Source: an uncultured Muribaculaceae bacterium (GTDB lineage Bacteria; Bacteroidota; Bacteroidia; Bacteroidales; Muribaculaceae). From it: a stretch of 12,331 nucleotides of DNA. The stretch's first letter is position 1. Every line of letters starts with the position of its first letter. Shown piece after piece: positions 1-6,913 of the stretch. The notes under the pieces are model-generated. The model saw nothing but the letters and a program-made list of their open reading frames with translations. It had not been told where the DNA came from and ran no database searches. Location of the stretch: positions 1-12,331 of the forward strand of contig CAJUSN010000073.1 of assembly GCA_910589095.1 (NCBI GenBank), given 5' to 3'. A program made the position numbers and the translations under genes.

Positions 1-10
1 AAGGAGGCCG

Positions 11-73
11 GGGACTTATTTAAGGGAGATTAAGGTCTTTAGGGACTTTAGGGAGATTAGGGATTTTAGGGGG
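11..73. repeat. 9-bp imperfect tandem repeat with phased G-runs
   Basis: From position 24 the sequence runs in 9-base units: GGGAGATTA, AGGTCTTTA, GGGACTTTA, GGGAGATTA, GGGATTTTA, then GGGGG. A related but longer unit, GGGACTTATTTAA, precedes them at 11-23. Four G-runs at 42-73 are separated by loops of exactly 6 bases, which meets the usual G-quadruplex pattern (runs of at least 3 G, loops of 1-7); more G-runs follow at 77-87. The array lies downstream of the serA terminator, outside any gene I can support. Its function is unknown. The repeat is seen directly; quadruplex formation is inference. Confidence 0.75.
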
Positions 74-94
74 AGAGGGTGGTGGGGAAATAAT

Positions 95-130
95 ATAAAA
101 AAGTCGGATTCCGGGCGGGGAATCCGACTT
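95..130 (-). terminator. Intrinsic terminator of the serC-serA operon
   Basis: A perfect 12-bp stem (101-112 with 119-130, AAGTCGGATTCC and its complement) closes a 6-base loop. On the minus strand it is followed by a run of T (97-102 read in reverse) and then AT-rich sequence. It lies 20 bases beyond the serA stop codon. The plus-strand side has no T-run, so it works for the minus strand only. Confidence 0.92.
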
Positions 131-150
131 GGTGTTGAGATGGAATTGCT

Positions 151-1071
151 TTATTTGTTAACGCGGAAAGGTGCTGCTCCTGTGGCGAAGAATTCCACAA
201 TCTGACGAGCAGCGGCAATGCCGGCATTTATGTTTGCTTCCGCGGTCTGCGCTCCCATTTTCTTGGGAGTGAAGAGTACGCGAGATCCAAATTCGGCTTT
301 CAAAGCATCGGCACAGTCAGGTTTTACGTCGGCCACGTATTTGATGTCGGTGCGTTCGCGGAGCGCTTTTGCGAGACCTTCTTCATCAATAACTTCCTTA
401 CGGGCGGTGTTGATGAGGACGCCACCTTTGGGAAGGAGTGTGATGAGATCATAGCCCACCGAGGCACGAGTCTCGGGAGTGGCCGGTATGTGGAGTGAAA
501 CAAATTTATTTTGGCTGTAGAGCTCTTTGATGTCGTGGATGGGGGCTACCCCGGCGTCGGCCATTGCCTGATCAGGGCAATATGGATCAAGAGCAGAAAC
601 CTGCATTTCAAATCCCTTGGCAATGCGGGCAACGTTTCGGCCAACCTGTCCGAAGGCATGTATGCCGAGTCGCTTTCCGCGGAGCTCAGAACCGGAGGTG
701 CCGTCGAGCATGTTGCGCACCGCCATTACGGCCATACCGAAAACGAGTTCGGCCACGGCATTAGAGTTCTGTCCGGGTGTGTTTTCCACACAAACCCCGT
801 GGGCAGAGGCTGCGGTGAGGTCAACATTGTCGTAACCGGCACCGGCACGCACAACGATTTTGAGTTGTTTGGCAGCGTCGAGCACCTCGTCATCAACTTT
901 ATCGGAGCGTATGATGAGGGCATCGGCCGTTGCAACGGCATCAAGGAGCTGAGAGCGCGAAGAGTATTTTTCAAGGAGCTGAAGCTCATGGCCTGCACCT
1001 TCAATTACTTCACGGATACCTTCGATGGCCACAGGGGCGAAAGGCTTTTCGGTAGCTACAAGTACTTTCAT
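151..1071 (-). CDS. serA: D-3-phosphoglycerate dehydrogenase, short form (no ACT domain)
   Basis: This cytoplasmic enzyme oxidises 3-phosphoglycerate to 3-phosphohydroxypyruvate with NAD, the first step of serine synthesis. The 306 residues cover only the substrate- and NAD-binding domains; the C-terminal ACT regulatory domain of E. coli-type SerA is missing, so serine feedback through that domain is not expected. Visible are the nucleotide-binding segment at 135-145 (GIHAFGQVGR), the NAD-selecting Asp161, and the active-site Arg224 in NTARKEVID. Two departures stand out. The first Gly of the usual GxGxxG is Ala139, and the usual catalytic His of the TPH motif is replaced by Lys (TPKKMGAQT, 269-277). 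A lysine-type short PGDH is known from Entamoeba histolytica and has been linked to Bacteroidetes enzymes, so this is probably active and ancestral, not damaged. The start lies 12 bases after the serC stop, and serC is the next enzyme of the pathway. Confidence 0.93.
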   Translation of the reverse strand: MKVLVATEKPFAPVAIEGIREVIEGAGHELQLLEKYSSRSQLLDAVATADALIIRSDKVDDEVLDAAKQLKIVVRAGAGYDNVDLTAASAHGVCVENTPGQNSNAVAELVFGMAVMAVRNMLDGTSGSELRGKRLGIHAFGQVGRNVARIAKGFEMQVSALDPYCPDQAMADAGVAPIHDIKELYSQNKFVSLHIPATPETRASVGYDLITLLPKGGVLINTARKEVIDEEGLAKALRERTDIKYVADVKPDCADALKAEFGSRVLFTPKKMGAQTAEANINAGIAAARQIVEFFATGAAPFRVNK

Positions 1072-1083
1072 TATGATGCGTGT

Positions 1084-2154
1084 TTATTTAGAAGCTTCGA
1101 AATCTTTCATTGCCTTGATGAGCACTTCTACGCTCTCCATTGGGAGTGCGTTATAAAGAGAAGCACGGAAACCACCCACAGAGCGGTGGCCTTTGATACC
1201 TACGATGCCACGGGCTGAGGCAAAGTCAATGAAATCTTTCTCAAGTTCCTTATACTCGGGAGTCATGACGAAGCAAACGTTCATGATGGAGCGGTCAGCC
1301 GGATCGGTGACAGTTCCTTGGAACATGCGGCTTGCATCGATGGCTTCGTAGAGTGCGCCAGCCTTGCGGAGGTCCATCTGCTCAATGGCACGGATGCCGC
1401 CGAGTTCCTTATAGTAACGGAGAGTCTGGAGAGCTGAGAAGATGGGGAGGACGGGGGGAGTGTTGAACATTGATCCCTTCTTGACGTGGGTGCGATAGTC
1501 AAGCATGGTGGGGATTGGACGGTCAACATGTCCGAGAGCTTCGTCGCGAACAATCACGATGGTGACACCTGCAGGAGCGAGGTTTTTCTGGGCACCGGCG
1601 TAGATGACGTCGTACTTAGAAACATCGATGGGGCGAGAGAATATGTCGCTTGACATGTCGGCTACGAGGCGTACGGGGCTTTCCGGATCGTAACGCATCT
1701 CGGTACCGTAGATGGTGTTGTTTGTGGTGAAGTGGAAGTAATCGGCGTCGGTGGGGATGGTGTAGTCTTTGGGTATGTAGGAGAAGTTGGCTTCACGCGA
1801 AGAGGCAACCACGTCAACTTCGCCGAAAAGGCGAGCTTCTTTAATGGCGTTGGAGGCCCAGGTGCCGGTTTCGAGATAAGCGGCTTTTTTTGCCATAAGG
1901 TTGTAAGGCACCATGCAGAATTGCATGCTTGCTCCGCCGCCGAGGAAGAGAACGGAGTAGCCTTCAGGGATTTCAAGCAGTTCCTTGACCAGAGCGGTAG
2001 CTTCGTCCATCACAGCCTGGAATTCCTTACTGCGGTGAGAAACTTCAAGCACCGAAAGGCCGGTGTCGGCGAAGTTCAGGATTGCGTCGGCTGTGTTTTT
2101 GATCGTCTGCTGGCTTAGAATCGAGGGGCCGGCATAGAAATTATGTTTCTTCAT
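1084..2154 (-). CDS. serC: Phosphoserine aminotransferase
   Basis: A PLP-dependent class V aminotransferase that converts 3-phosphohydroxypyruvate and glutamate to phosphoserine and 2-oxoglutarate; the same fold can act in pyridoxine synthesis. The start chosen is the ATG at 2154, giving 356 residues beginning MKKHNFYAGPS, the conserved SerC N-terminus. The reading frame stays open to an upstream ATG at 2193, but those 13 residues do not belong to the family. Lys190 in YAGAQKNLAPAG is the PLP-binding lysine; HRSKEF (40-45), GGGASMQF (72-79) and the C-terminal GHRSVGGFRAS motif are all present. It is the first gene of a two-gene operon with serA. No Shine-Dalgarno sequence is seen, as is normal for Bacteroidetes. 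Confidence 0.96.
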   Translation of the reverse strand: MKKHNFYAGPSILSQQTIKNTADAILNFADTGLSVLEVSHRSKEFQAVMDEATALVKELLEIPEGYSVLFLGGGASMQFCMVPYNLMAKKAAYLETGTWASNAIKEARLFGEVDVVASSREANFSYIPKDYTIPTDADYFHFTTNNTIYGTEMRYDPESPVRLVADMSSDIFSRPIDVSKYDVIYAGAQKNLAPAGVTIVIVRDEALGHVDRPIPTMLDYRTHVKKGSMFNTPPVLPIFSALQTLRYYKELGGIRAIEQMDLRKAGALYEAIDASRMFQGTVTDPADRSIMNVCFVMTPEYKELEKDFIDFASARGIVGIKGHRSVGGFRASLYNALPMESVEVLIKAMKDFEASK

Positions 2155-2246
2155 AACTTTTGGGGAAGTATGTAGGTGGGTGATAAGGAACACATTTTAC
2201 CTTGAAGAAAGTAGAAATGCATTCATGAGTTGGAATTATCTTTTTG

Positions 2247-2254
2247 CAAAAATA
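2247..2254 (-). promoter_or_regulatory. Possible -7 element for serC-serA
   Basis: Read on the minus strand this is TATTTTTG, a match to the Bacteroidetes -7 consensus TAnnTTTG, placed to give a leader of about 85 bases before the serC ATG. I find no convincing TTTG -33 box at the expected 19-21 base spacing, because the fold-back element begins there. The call is therefore weak. Confidence 0.35.
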
Positions 2255-2275
2255 CAAAATAATTTTGACACTCTA

Positions 2276-2471
2276 AGAGTGTGTCTGAATTTAAACCGAA
2301 TTTAACTTTAGTGTTGGTTTGTATTATTCTTGGTTTCATCACAAAGGTAAATTTTGGTGCTTTTCGCCAAGTTTCATCAGTCGCATAGCTCGCTATGCTC
2401 CCTCTTCAACTTGCGAAAATCCCTCAAAATTTCCTCTTTGTGCTAAAGCCATTTAAATCCAGACACACTCT
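2276..2471. repeat. Imperfect fold-back (MITE-like) palindromic element
   Basis: The outer ends are inverted repeats of 20 bases with one mismatch: AGAGTGTGTCTGAATTTAAA at 2276-2295 against the complement of 2452-2471. Inner arms at 2340-2373 and 2408-2442 also pair well (CACAAAG, AAATTTTG, TTTTCGC, AAGTT blocks in matching order). The centre is a perfect 7-bp stem GCATAGC/GCTATGC (2383-2389, 2392-2398) with a 2-base loop. The left arm carries about 35 extra bases between its outer and inner blocks. The left end itself overlaps a small palindrome, ACACTCT-A-AGAGTGT (2268-2282). It has no coding capacity. It begins 15 bases beyond the hexosaminidase stop and abuts the presumed serC promoter, so its transcript could act as a terminator or RNA-stability element. 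Whether it is mobile or repeated elsewhere cannot be told from one copy. Confidence 0.8.
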
Positions 2472-2485
2472 AGTGTTTGATATTT

Positions 2486-4537
2486 TTAGTTGACAATAAT
2501 CTCATCAACAAAGAGCCAAGCTCCGGGCCTGTCATGACCTTTTGCCCGAACTTTTACGTAGCGTGCTTCGGAGGGGTTGGATACGGTTGACGTGTACGGT
2601 TTCATCATTATTTTGCCATAGTTGGGATCAAGGTCTGTCCAAACGGTTTCAACGGGGGTGAAAGTGTTGCCGTCGGATGAAACAGAGTATTCCACCATTT
2701 GGGGAAGGTGTACCCAGGCGCCCGGGGCGTGCATGAATGTGGTGGTGAGAGAGTGGACAGGCTTGATATCGCCAAGGTCGACTACAGCCTCGAAATCGCC
2801 TGCAAAACCTTGCCAGCGGTGATCGCCGTAGGTCCATCCGCCACGGATACCGTCGGTGAGTGAGGATTCGCCTGCTGCAGGATATTTCTGATGCCAGGGG
2901 ATGGCGTAGGATACCTTGCACCCTTTTGCCAAGTGGGAGACCGGGGTGAGGCTTTCGCGCCGTTCGCCATATTCATTAGCGAGGTCAAAGACATTGTATC
3001 CGGCCGAGTCGAGGAGAGCATTGAGCTGCAGGGCGCGGCGGTGGAAATCGGGGTAGTCCTTTTCGGGAGTAGCCCAACCGATTTCGGCAATGGCGTAAGT
3101 GCGTGGATAGTACATATACTCGGCGTGTTGATCTGTGGGGACATATTCGGCCCAAAGATTGGCCTGAAGACCGAGCAGATGAGACGCATCCTCAGCTGTG
3201 AGACCCTTTTCAAGTGGTTCGTAGGAATAAACTTTGGAGAGGGGGGTGTAACCGCCAATGGAGACGGGTTCCTTAAAGGCGGCATCCTGAGTGTAATCAA
3301 TGTAGCAAAACTCGCCGGGTGTCATCACCACATCGTGCCCGCTTTTGAGAGCAGTGATCCCACCCTCGGTTCCACGCCATGACATTACAGTGGCGTTTGG
3401 TGCGAGACCACCTTCAAGAATCTCATCCCAACCAATGATGGAGCGCCCTTTGGAGTTGAGATATTTCTCGACGCGGTGAATGGCATAGCTTTGCAGCTCA
3501 TCGACATCCTTGAGCCCTTCGGCTTTCATGCGTGCCTGACAGTCGGGGCAGTTTCTCCAACCGCCTTTGGATGCTTCGTCGCCACCGATGTGAATGTATT
3601 GAGAGGGGAAAACATCAATGACCTCATCAAGAACGTCCTCGATAAATTTGAAAGTAGCCTCCTTGCCTATGCATAGGTCTTCATCGGTGTAAGGCTGTCC
3701 GCTGCAGGATAATTCGGGGTAGGCGGAGGTGACCTCTTTGCTGTGGCCCGGGACTTCGATTTCGGGAATGATGCGTATGTGGCGATCAGCTGCATATTTC
3801 ACAAGTTGGCGCAGCTCATCCTTTGTGTAGAAGCCACCGGCAGCGCGGACATCATTTCGCTCGCAATACCGGGCGCCATTGTCGACCCAGTCCTGCCAGT
3901 CGGCTTGTGGACGCCAAGCTGCAAATTCTGTAAGCCGCGGATAACGGTCTATTTCCATACGCCATCCGGCTGCGTCGGTGAAATGGAGGTGGAGATTGTT
4001 GAGCTTCATCAAGGCCATTGCATCAATTTGCTTTTTGATGAATTCGGGAGAACGGAAATGGCGAGACACGTCGAAATGCAGTCCGCGGTAGGGGAAACGG
4101 GGCGAGTCGGTTATTTTGCATGCAGCTATGGCAGTGGCGCCCGGGAGCGATGCGAGTTGCTTGAGCGACTGGATGCCATAGAAAGCTCCGGCGGCTGTGG
4201 GGGCTTTAATTGTGATGTGCTTCGGAGTGACCGTGAGTTCGTAGTTCTCACCTTCGCCTTTGCCGGTGATCTGAATGGATAGGTTGGCTTGAGAGGCTTT
4301 GGCGGCCGTCTTGAACATGGTGGGGAGTGTGGAGAGATATGTGGAGAGGGCCTCGTCTTTGTCGCCTTTGACAGTGAAGCTAAACCCTCCGGTCGGGATG
4401 GGAAATTCGCCTTTGGAGGCAATGGATTGTGTGGGGCGGGGGATAATGTCGGAGCTGCCGACTGTAGATGCCATAACGGGTGAGGAACAGAGGAGCAAAG
4501 CGGCTGCTGCGGCAGCCCAAAGGTGGCTTTTCTTCAT
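2486..4537 (-). CDS. Secreted beta-N-acetylhexosaminidase, GH20, with C-terminal discoidin-like domain
   Basis: This enzyme removes terminal beta-linked GlcNAc or GalNAc from glycans, probably host mucin or glycoprotein sugars, in the periplasm or at the cell surface. The 683 residues begin with a signal peptide (MKKSHLW, a run of alanines and leucines, cleavage near VMA-S at about 21-24). Residues 30-147 form the GH20b-type N-terminal domain. From about 148 (FPYRGLHFDVSRHF) runs the GH20 barrel, with LHLHFTDAAGWRMEI and the catalytic Asp320-Glu321 pair in HIGGDEAS, which serves substrate-assisted hydrolysis. The region from about 555 (SSLTDGIRGG) to the end resembles an F5/8 type C or CBM32-like sugar-binding domain. 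A Cys at residue 17 does not fit a good lipobox, so a soluble exported form is favoured. It is a single-gene unit with its own promoter at 4638-4668. No transporter or SusCD pair is nearby. Confidence 0.93.
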   Translation of the reverse strand: MKKSHLWAAAAAALLLCSSPVMASTVGSSDIIPRPTQSIASKGEFPIPTGGFSFTVKGDKDEALSTYLSTLPTMFKTAAKASQANLSIQITGKGEGENYELTVTPKHITIKAPTAAGAFYGIQSLKQLASLPGATAIAACKITDSPRFPYRGLHFDVSRHFRSPEFIKKQIDAMALMKLNNLHLHFTDAAGWRMEIDRYPRLTEFAAWRPQADWQDWVDNGARYCERNDVRAAGGFYTKDELRQLVKYAADRHIRIIPEIEVPGHSKEVTSAYPELSCSGQPYTDEDLCIGKEATFKFIEDVLDEVIDVFPSQYIHIGGDEASKGGWRNCPDCQARMKAEGLKDVDELQSYAIHRVEKYLNSKGRSIIGWDEILEGGLAPNATVMSWRGTEGGITALKSGHDVVMTPGEFCYIDYTQDAAFKEPVSIGGYTPLSKVYSYEPLEKGLTAEDASHLLGLQANLWAEYVPTDQHAEYMYYPRTYAIAEIGWATPEKDYPDFHRRALQLNALLDSAGYNVFDLANEYGERRESLTPVSHLAKGCKVSYAIPWHQKYPAAGESSLTDGIRGGWTYGDHRWQGFAGDFEAVVDLGDIKPVHSLTTTFMHAPGAWVHLPQMVEYSVSSDGNTFTPVETVWTDLDPNYGKIMMKPYTSTVSNPSEARYVKVRAKGHDRPGAWLFVDEIIVN

Positions 4538-4637
4538 GATATATGAGGGTGTAATAATAATTTGTGCTGATTGTTTTGGGGTGTGAAAGGTCGCAATATT
4601 CGTATGGAATGAAATCTTGCGAGATCAAACAGTTTTT

Positions 4638-4668
4638 CAAAGTTACAGAGTTCCCGCGAGATATGCAA
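4638..4668 (-). promoter_or_regulatory. Bacteroidetes-type promoter of the GH20 gene
   Basis: On the minus strand, TTG (4666-4668) is followed after 20 bases by TAACTTTG (4638-4645), a full match to the -7 consensus TAnnTTTG. The predicted start of transcription is near 4631, giving a leader of about 93 bases before the ATG at 4537. Confidence 0.65.
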
Positions 4669-4779
4669 CGCTCAGTGTGATTCAACGGCAAAATGAAAGT
4701 GAATGGATGCTAAAAACAGCTAAAAGTGGCAGGCCGGTTCTAAACTTTGAGGGTGTGGAATTGTCTTAACGGTATACTC

Positions 4780-4797
4780 ATTGAAATCAATTGAAAT
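4780..4797. repeat. Direct repeats spaced one helical turn, possible operator
   Basis: ATTGAAAT occurs at 4780-4787 and again at 4790-4797, a 10-base period placing both copies on the same face of the helix. They lie about 85 bases before the ATG of the exported Cys-containing protein. The rest of the intergenic stretch 4669-4874 shows no gene and no convincing TAnnTTTG promoter; the nearest is TAAACTTTG at 4741, one base too long. Operator function is inference. Confidence 0.35.
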
Positions 4798-4874
4798 AGC
4801 GTTCGTGATACGTTTCTTACGGTTAAATTGAGTGAATGAAGAAATTTTAGATTGATAAAAACACACAACAATTT

Positions 4875-5459
4875 ATGAAAAAGAAGATTTTTACTTTAGC
4901 AGTGGCCGTTGCGTCACTTTTCTCCATGAGCGCATTTGCGCAGGCTCCCAACTGCAATTCCAATGGCAACTGTACTTCAAAGAAAGAAGGCACTTGCAAG
5001 GTGAATAAGAATAAGGAGAAATGCCAGGATGGCAAGCAGTGCCGTCAAGGGGGAAAACAGAGAGGCGACAGCGCGATGCGCAAAGCCTACAACCCTTTCG
5101 AGGGATTGAATCTGACAGCTCAACAGCAGCAGAAACTGCAGGCTATCCCCACACCTGCACAGGTGGTGAAAACCGCACGCCAAGGGGCGAAAGATAACGG
5201 ACAGAGCGCCAAGGGTAATGCCGCCTCAAATAAACTGATCCGTAAGGATGTCCGCGCAAATTATCTTAAAGAGATACAAACGGTGCTTACTCCTGACCAG
5301 TATGTTCAGTTCCTTGAAAACAATTACGTGAATTCAGGTGCCGGCAAGAAAGGGAAAGCTATGAAGCAGGCTGACCGTCGCGGAGGTCAAAAAGGACATA
5401 AAAACGGAAATGGCCCCCGTCAGGAAGGCGCCAAGCAGGGCGTGACCGCGCAGCGTTAA
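4875..5459 (+). CDS. Exported basic Spy/CpxP-like protein with N-terminal cysteine cluster
   Basis: The 194 residues start with a clear signal peptide (MKKKIFTLAVAVASLFSMSAFAQA, cleavage after AFA or AQA). The mature N-terminus carries five Cys (27, 33, 41, 50, 56) within 30 residues rich in Asn, Lys and Gly. The middle has two LTxxQ-type motifs, LTAQQ at 80-84 and LTPDQ at 138-142, followed by YVQFLENNYV, in a helical layout. Paired LTxxQ motifs mark the Spy/CpxP family of periplasmic chaperones and metal sensors, and Bacteroidetes have many small proteins of this type. The C-terminal 40 residues are Lys, Arg, Gly and Gln rich and look disordered, so the mature protein is strongly basic. A role in envelope stress or metal binding is inference. 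It stands alone, divergent from the GH20 gene and convergent with the kdsB operon. Confidence 0.8.
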   Translation: MKKKIFTLAVAVASLFSMSAFAQAPNCNSNGNCTSKKEGTCKVNKNKEKCQDGKQCRQGGKQRGDSAMRKAYNPFEGLNLTAQQQQKLQAIPTPAQVVKTARQGAKDNGQSAKGNAASNKLIRKDVRANYLKEIQTVLTPDQYVQFLENNYVNSGAGKKGKAMKQADRRGGQKGHKNGNGPRQEGAKQGVTAQR

Positions 5460-5503
5460 GCTTCAGGCAAAGCTTTAAAAAATGATTTAAACAGTTTCTA
5501 AGA

Positions 5504-5517
5504 AATAAACGTTTATT
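5504..5517. repeat. Perfect 14-bp palindrome AATAAACGTTTATT
   Basis: AATAAAC is followed directly by its complement GTTTATT, with no loop, in the AT-rich gap after the Spy-like gene. A zero-loop palindrome is more like a protein-binding site than an RNA hairpin. There is no promoter beside it, so it may be chance in AT-rich DNA. Confidence 0.4.
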
Positions 5518-5568
5518 ATATAGTCAAACGAGTTTATTATTATTACTCATTCTCTACTCTCTCATGTG

Positions 5569-5610
5569 GCCGGAGCTTCCTTGATAGGAAACTCCGGCTG
5601 TTTGTTTGTG
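5569..5610 (+). terminator. Intrinsic terminator between convergent genes
   Basis: GCCGGAG (5569-5575) pairs with CTCCGGC (5592-5598). Inside, after one mismatch, TTCC pairs with GGAA, leaving a 6-base loop. The plus side continues TGTTTGTTTGTG. It ends the Spy-like gene about 110 bases after its stop. Because the stem is symmetric and lies 20 bases beyond the M16 gene stop, it may also serve the minus strand. Confidence 0.7.
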
Positions 5611-5617
5611 ATAGTGA

Positions 5618-6913
5618 TTATCGGCCTGCAATGGCAGTGCGAATCTCTTCCGGACGCATGTATTTGCGTGCTGTTTGGGCCAGTGCGTCAGGAGTTAGTG
5701 TGGCGATGGCTTTGAGTTTGTTTTCAAAGTATCCTTCAGGGATGGAGGCCACCATTGATGTGACATGCTGGTCAATGATGGAGAACGGTGAGTCGAGCAC
5801 GGCGGCTTGTCCTGAGATAAGGGTTTGTTTGAGGCGGTTGAGTTCTTCGCCTTCAGGAGGATTGGTGGCCATGCGGCGGAGTTCGGCGTTGACTTCCTGT
5901 CGGAGTTGTTCAACAGAGTCGCAATCAGTGTCGGCGCAGATTTCAATAAACGAGCCTTCTGGAGAGCCTAAAAGGGAGGCGGAGATGCCGTAAGTAAGGC
6001 CAAGGCGTTCGCGGATGTTAAGCATGAGCCTGCTTCCGAAATAACCTCCGAGTGCGCTTACGGCAATATGGAGTCCGATATAGTCGGGGTGGCTGCGCTG
6101 AATGCCGGTGGGGATGGTGATCATTACCGAGCTCTGGAGTGCGTCGGGCTTGACAATTTTTTCAACTGAGAGTGCCGGCGCGGGTGTGTAAGGGATGATG
6201 CGAGGTGTGTAAGGGCGATTTGTTTCCGGAAGGGTGCTGAAAGTTTCGGCAATGAGATCCTCTACTTGCGGAGTAATGTTTCCGGCGATGAAGAGTCGCG
6301 ATAGTTCGGGATGGTTGATGCAATGGAATGTCTGGAGAAGATCAGATGAGGTTATTGCACGGACTTCATCGGGGGTGTCGACTTTAGCTCCGGGGTGGAA
6401 GGGGCCTTTTATGAGCTTGTCGGACGCACATCCGGCAAGGAAGTCGACATCGTTGGCCGACACTTCGAGGTTGCGGGCCAAAGCTTCACGACGTGCCGTC
6501 AATGGTGTCTCATTGAAAGAGGGGGAGGTGATCATTTCTCGGATTAGAGGGAGCGTGGCCTTAAGGTTACTGTTGAGCACACGGAGCGAAACGCAAGAGG
6601 AGTGGTCGTTGGTGACGCTTTTCACCAAAGCCCCATTGAAGTCGAGTATGGAGTTGATTTCCTCTCCGCTCCAAGACGCTGTGCCTTCGCGGCGCAGGAT
6701 GCCGATTAGAGCGCCGTAGGCTTGGGAGGGGAGCTCAAGGTTGCCCCGCGGAGTGCAGCATGTGAGGTAGCAGACCGGAGCGTCGCATTTGTCATATATC
6801 ACCATTTCAATTCCGGAGGGGAGTAGCCTACGACGCACAGGGGGAAGGGCAAAAGCGGTCATTTGGCTTACGGGAGGTGCAATGGTGCGGAAGGATTGAG
6901 TGGAAGTGGTCAT
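5618..6913 (-). CDS. M16-family (pitrilysin-fold) protein lacking the zinc site
   Basis: The 431 residues show the two-lobed layout of an M16B peptidase subunit: LPSGIEMVIYDK at 31-42, the GT...EEI...L...GA.V...T.DHSS block at 77-105, SRLFIAGNI at 205-213, and the C-terminal-lobe motif LMLNIRERLGLTYGIS at 296-311. The catalytic HxxEH motif should end about six residues before Gly77-Thr78. There the sequence reads ALIGI (68-72), so both His and the Glu are gone. It should not bind zinc or cleave peptides by the family mechanism. In this family such subunits usually partner an active one, but none is in the window. No signal peptide is evident. Its ATG overlaps the kdsB stop by 4 bases (ATGA), which suggests translational coupling with Kdo activation; any functional link to lipopolysaccharide is inference. 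Confidence 0.85.
   Translation of the reverse strand: MTTSTQSFRTIAPPVSQMTAFALPPVRRRLLPSGIEMVIYDKCDAPVCYLTCCTPRGNLELPSQAYGALIGILRREGTASWSGEEINSILDFNGALVKSVTNDHSSCVSLRVLNSNLKATLPLIREMITSPSFNETPLTARREALARNLEVSANDVDFLAGCASDKLIKGPFHPGAKVDTPDEVRAITSSDLLQTFHCINHPELSRLFIAGNITPQVEDLIAETFSTLPETNRPYTPRIIPYTPAPALSVEKIVKPDALQSSVMITIPTGIQRSHPDYIGLHIAVSALGGYFGSRLMLNIRERLGLTYGISASLLGSPEGSFIEICADTDCDSVEQLRQEVNAELRRMATNPPEGEELNRLKQTLISGQAAVLDSPFSIIDQHVTSMVASIPEGYFENKLKAIATLTPDALAQTARKYMRPEEIRTAIAGR

Noticed and set aside
511..1218. Long plus-strand open frame (235 codons) opposite serA and serC
   Set aside because: It runs antisense through two well-supported enzymes, and its predicted protein has no recognisable domain or signal. 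It is a shadow of their codon use.
2274..2473. TA target-site duplication of the fold-back element
   Set aside because: TA occurs next to both ends but offset by one base relative to the inverted repeats. Two bases are too few to claim a duplication without an empty site.
4480..4537. Lipoprotein signal in the hexosaminidase
   Set aside because: Cys17 follows LLL and does not satisfy the usual lipobox [LVI][ASTVI][GAS]C; an ordinary signal peptidase I site after VMA fits better.
5456..5478. AAGCTT...AAGCTT hairpin at the stop codon of the Spy-like gene
   Set aside because: The stem is only 6 bp, self-complementary, and followed by A residues and not T. The terminator at 5569 is far better.
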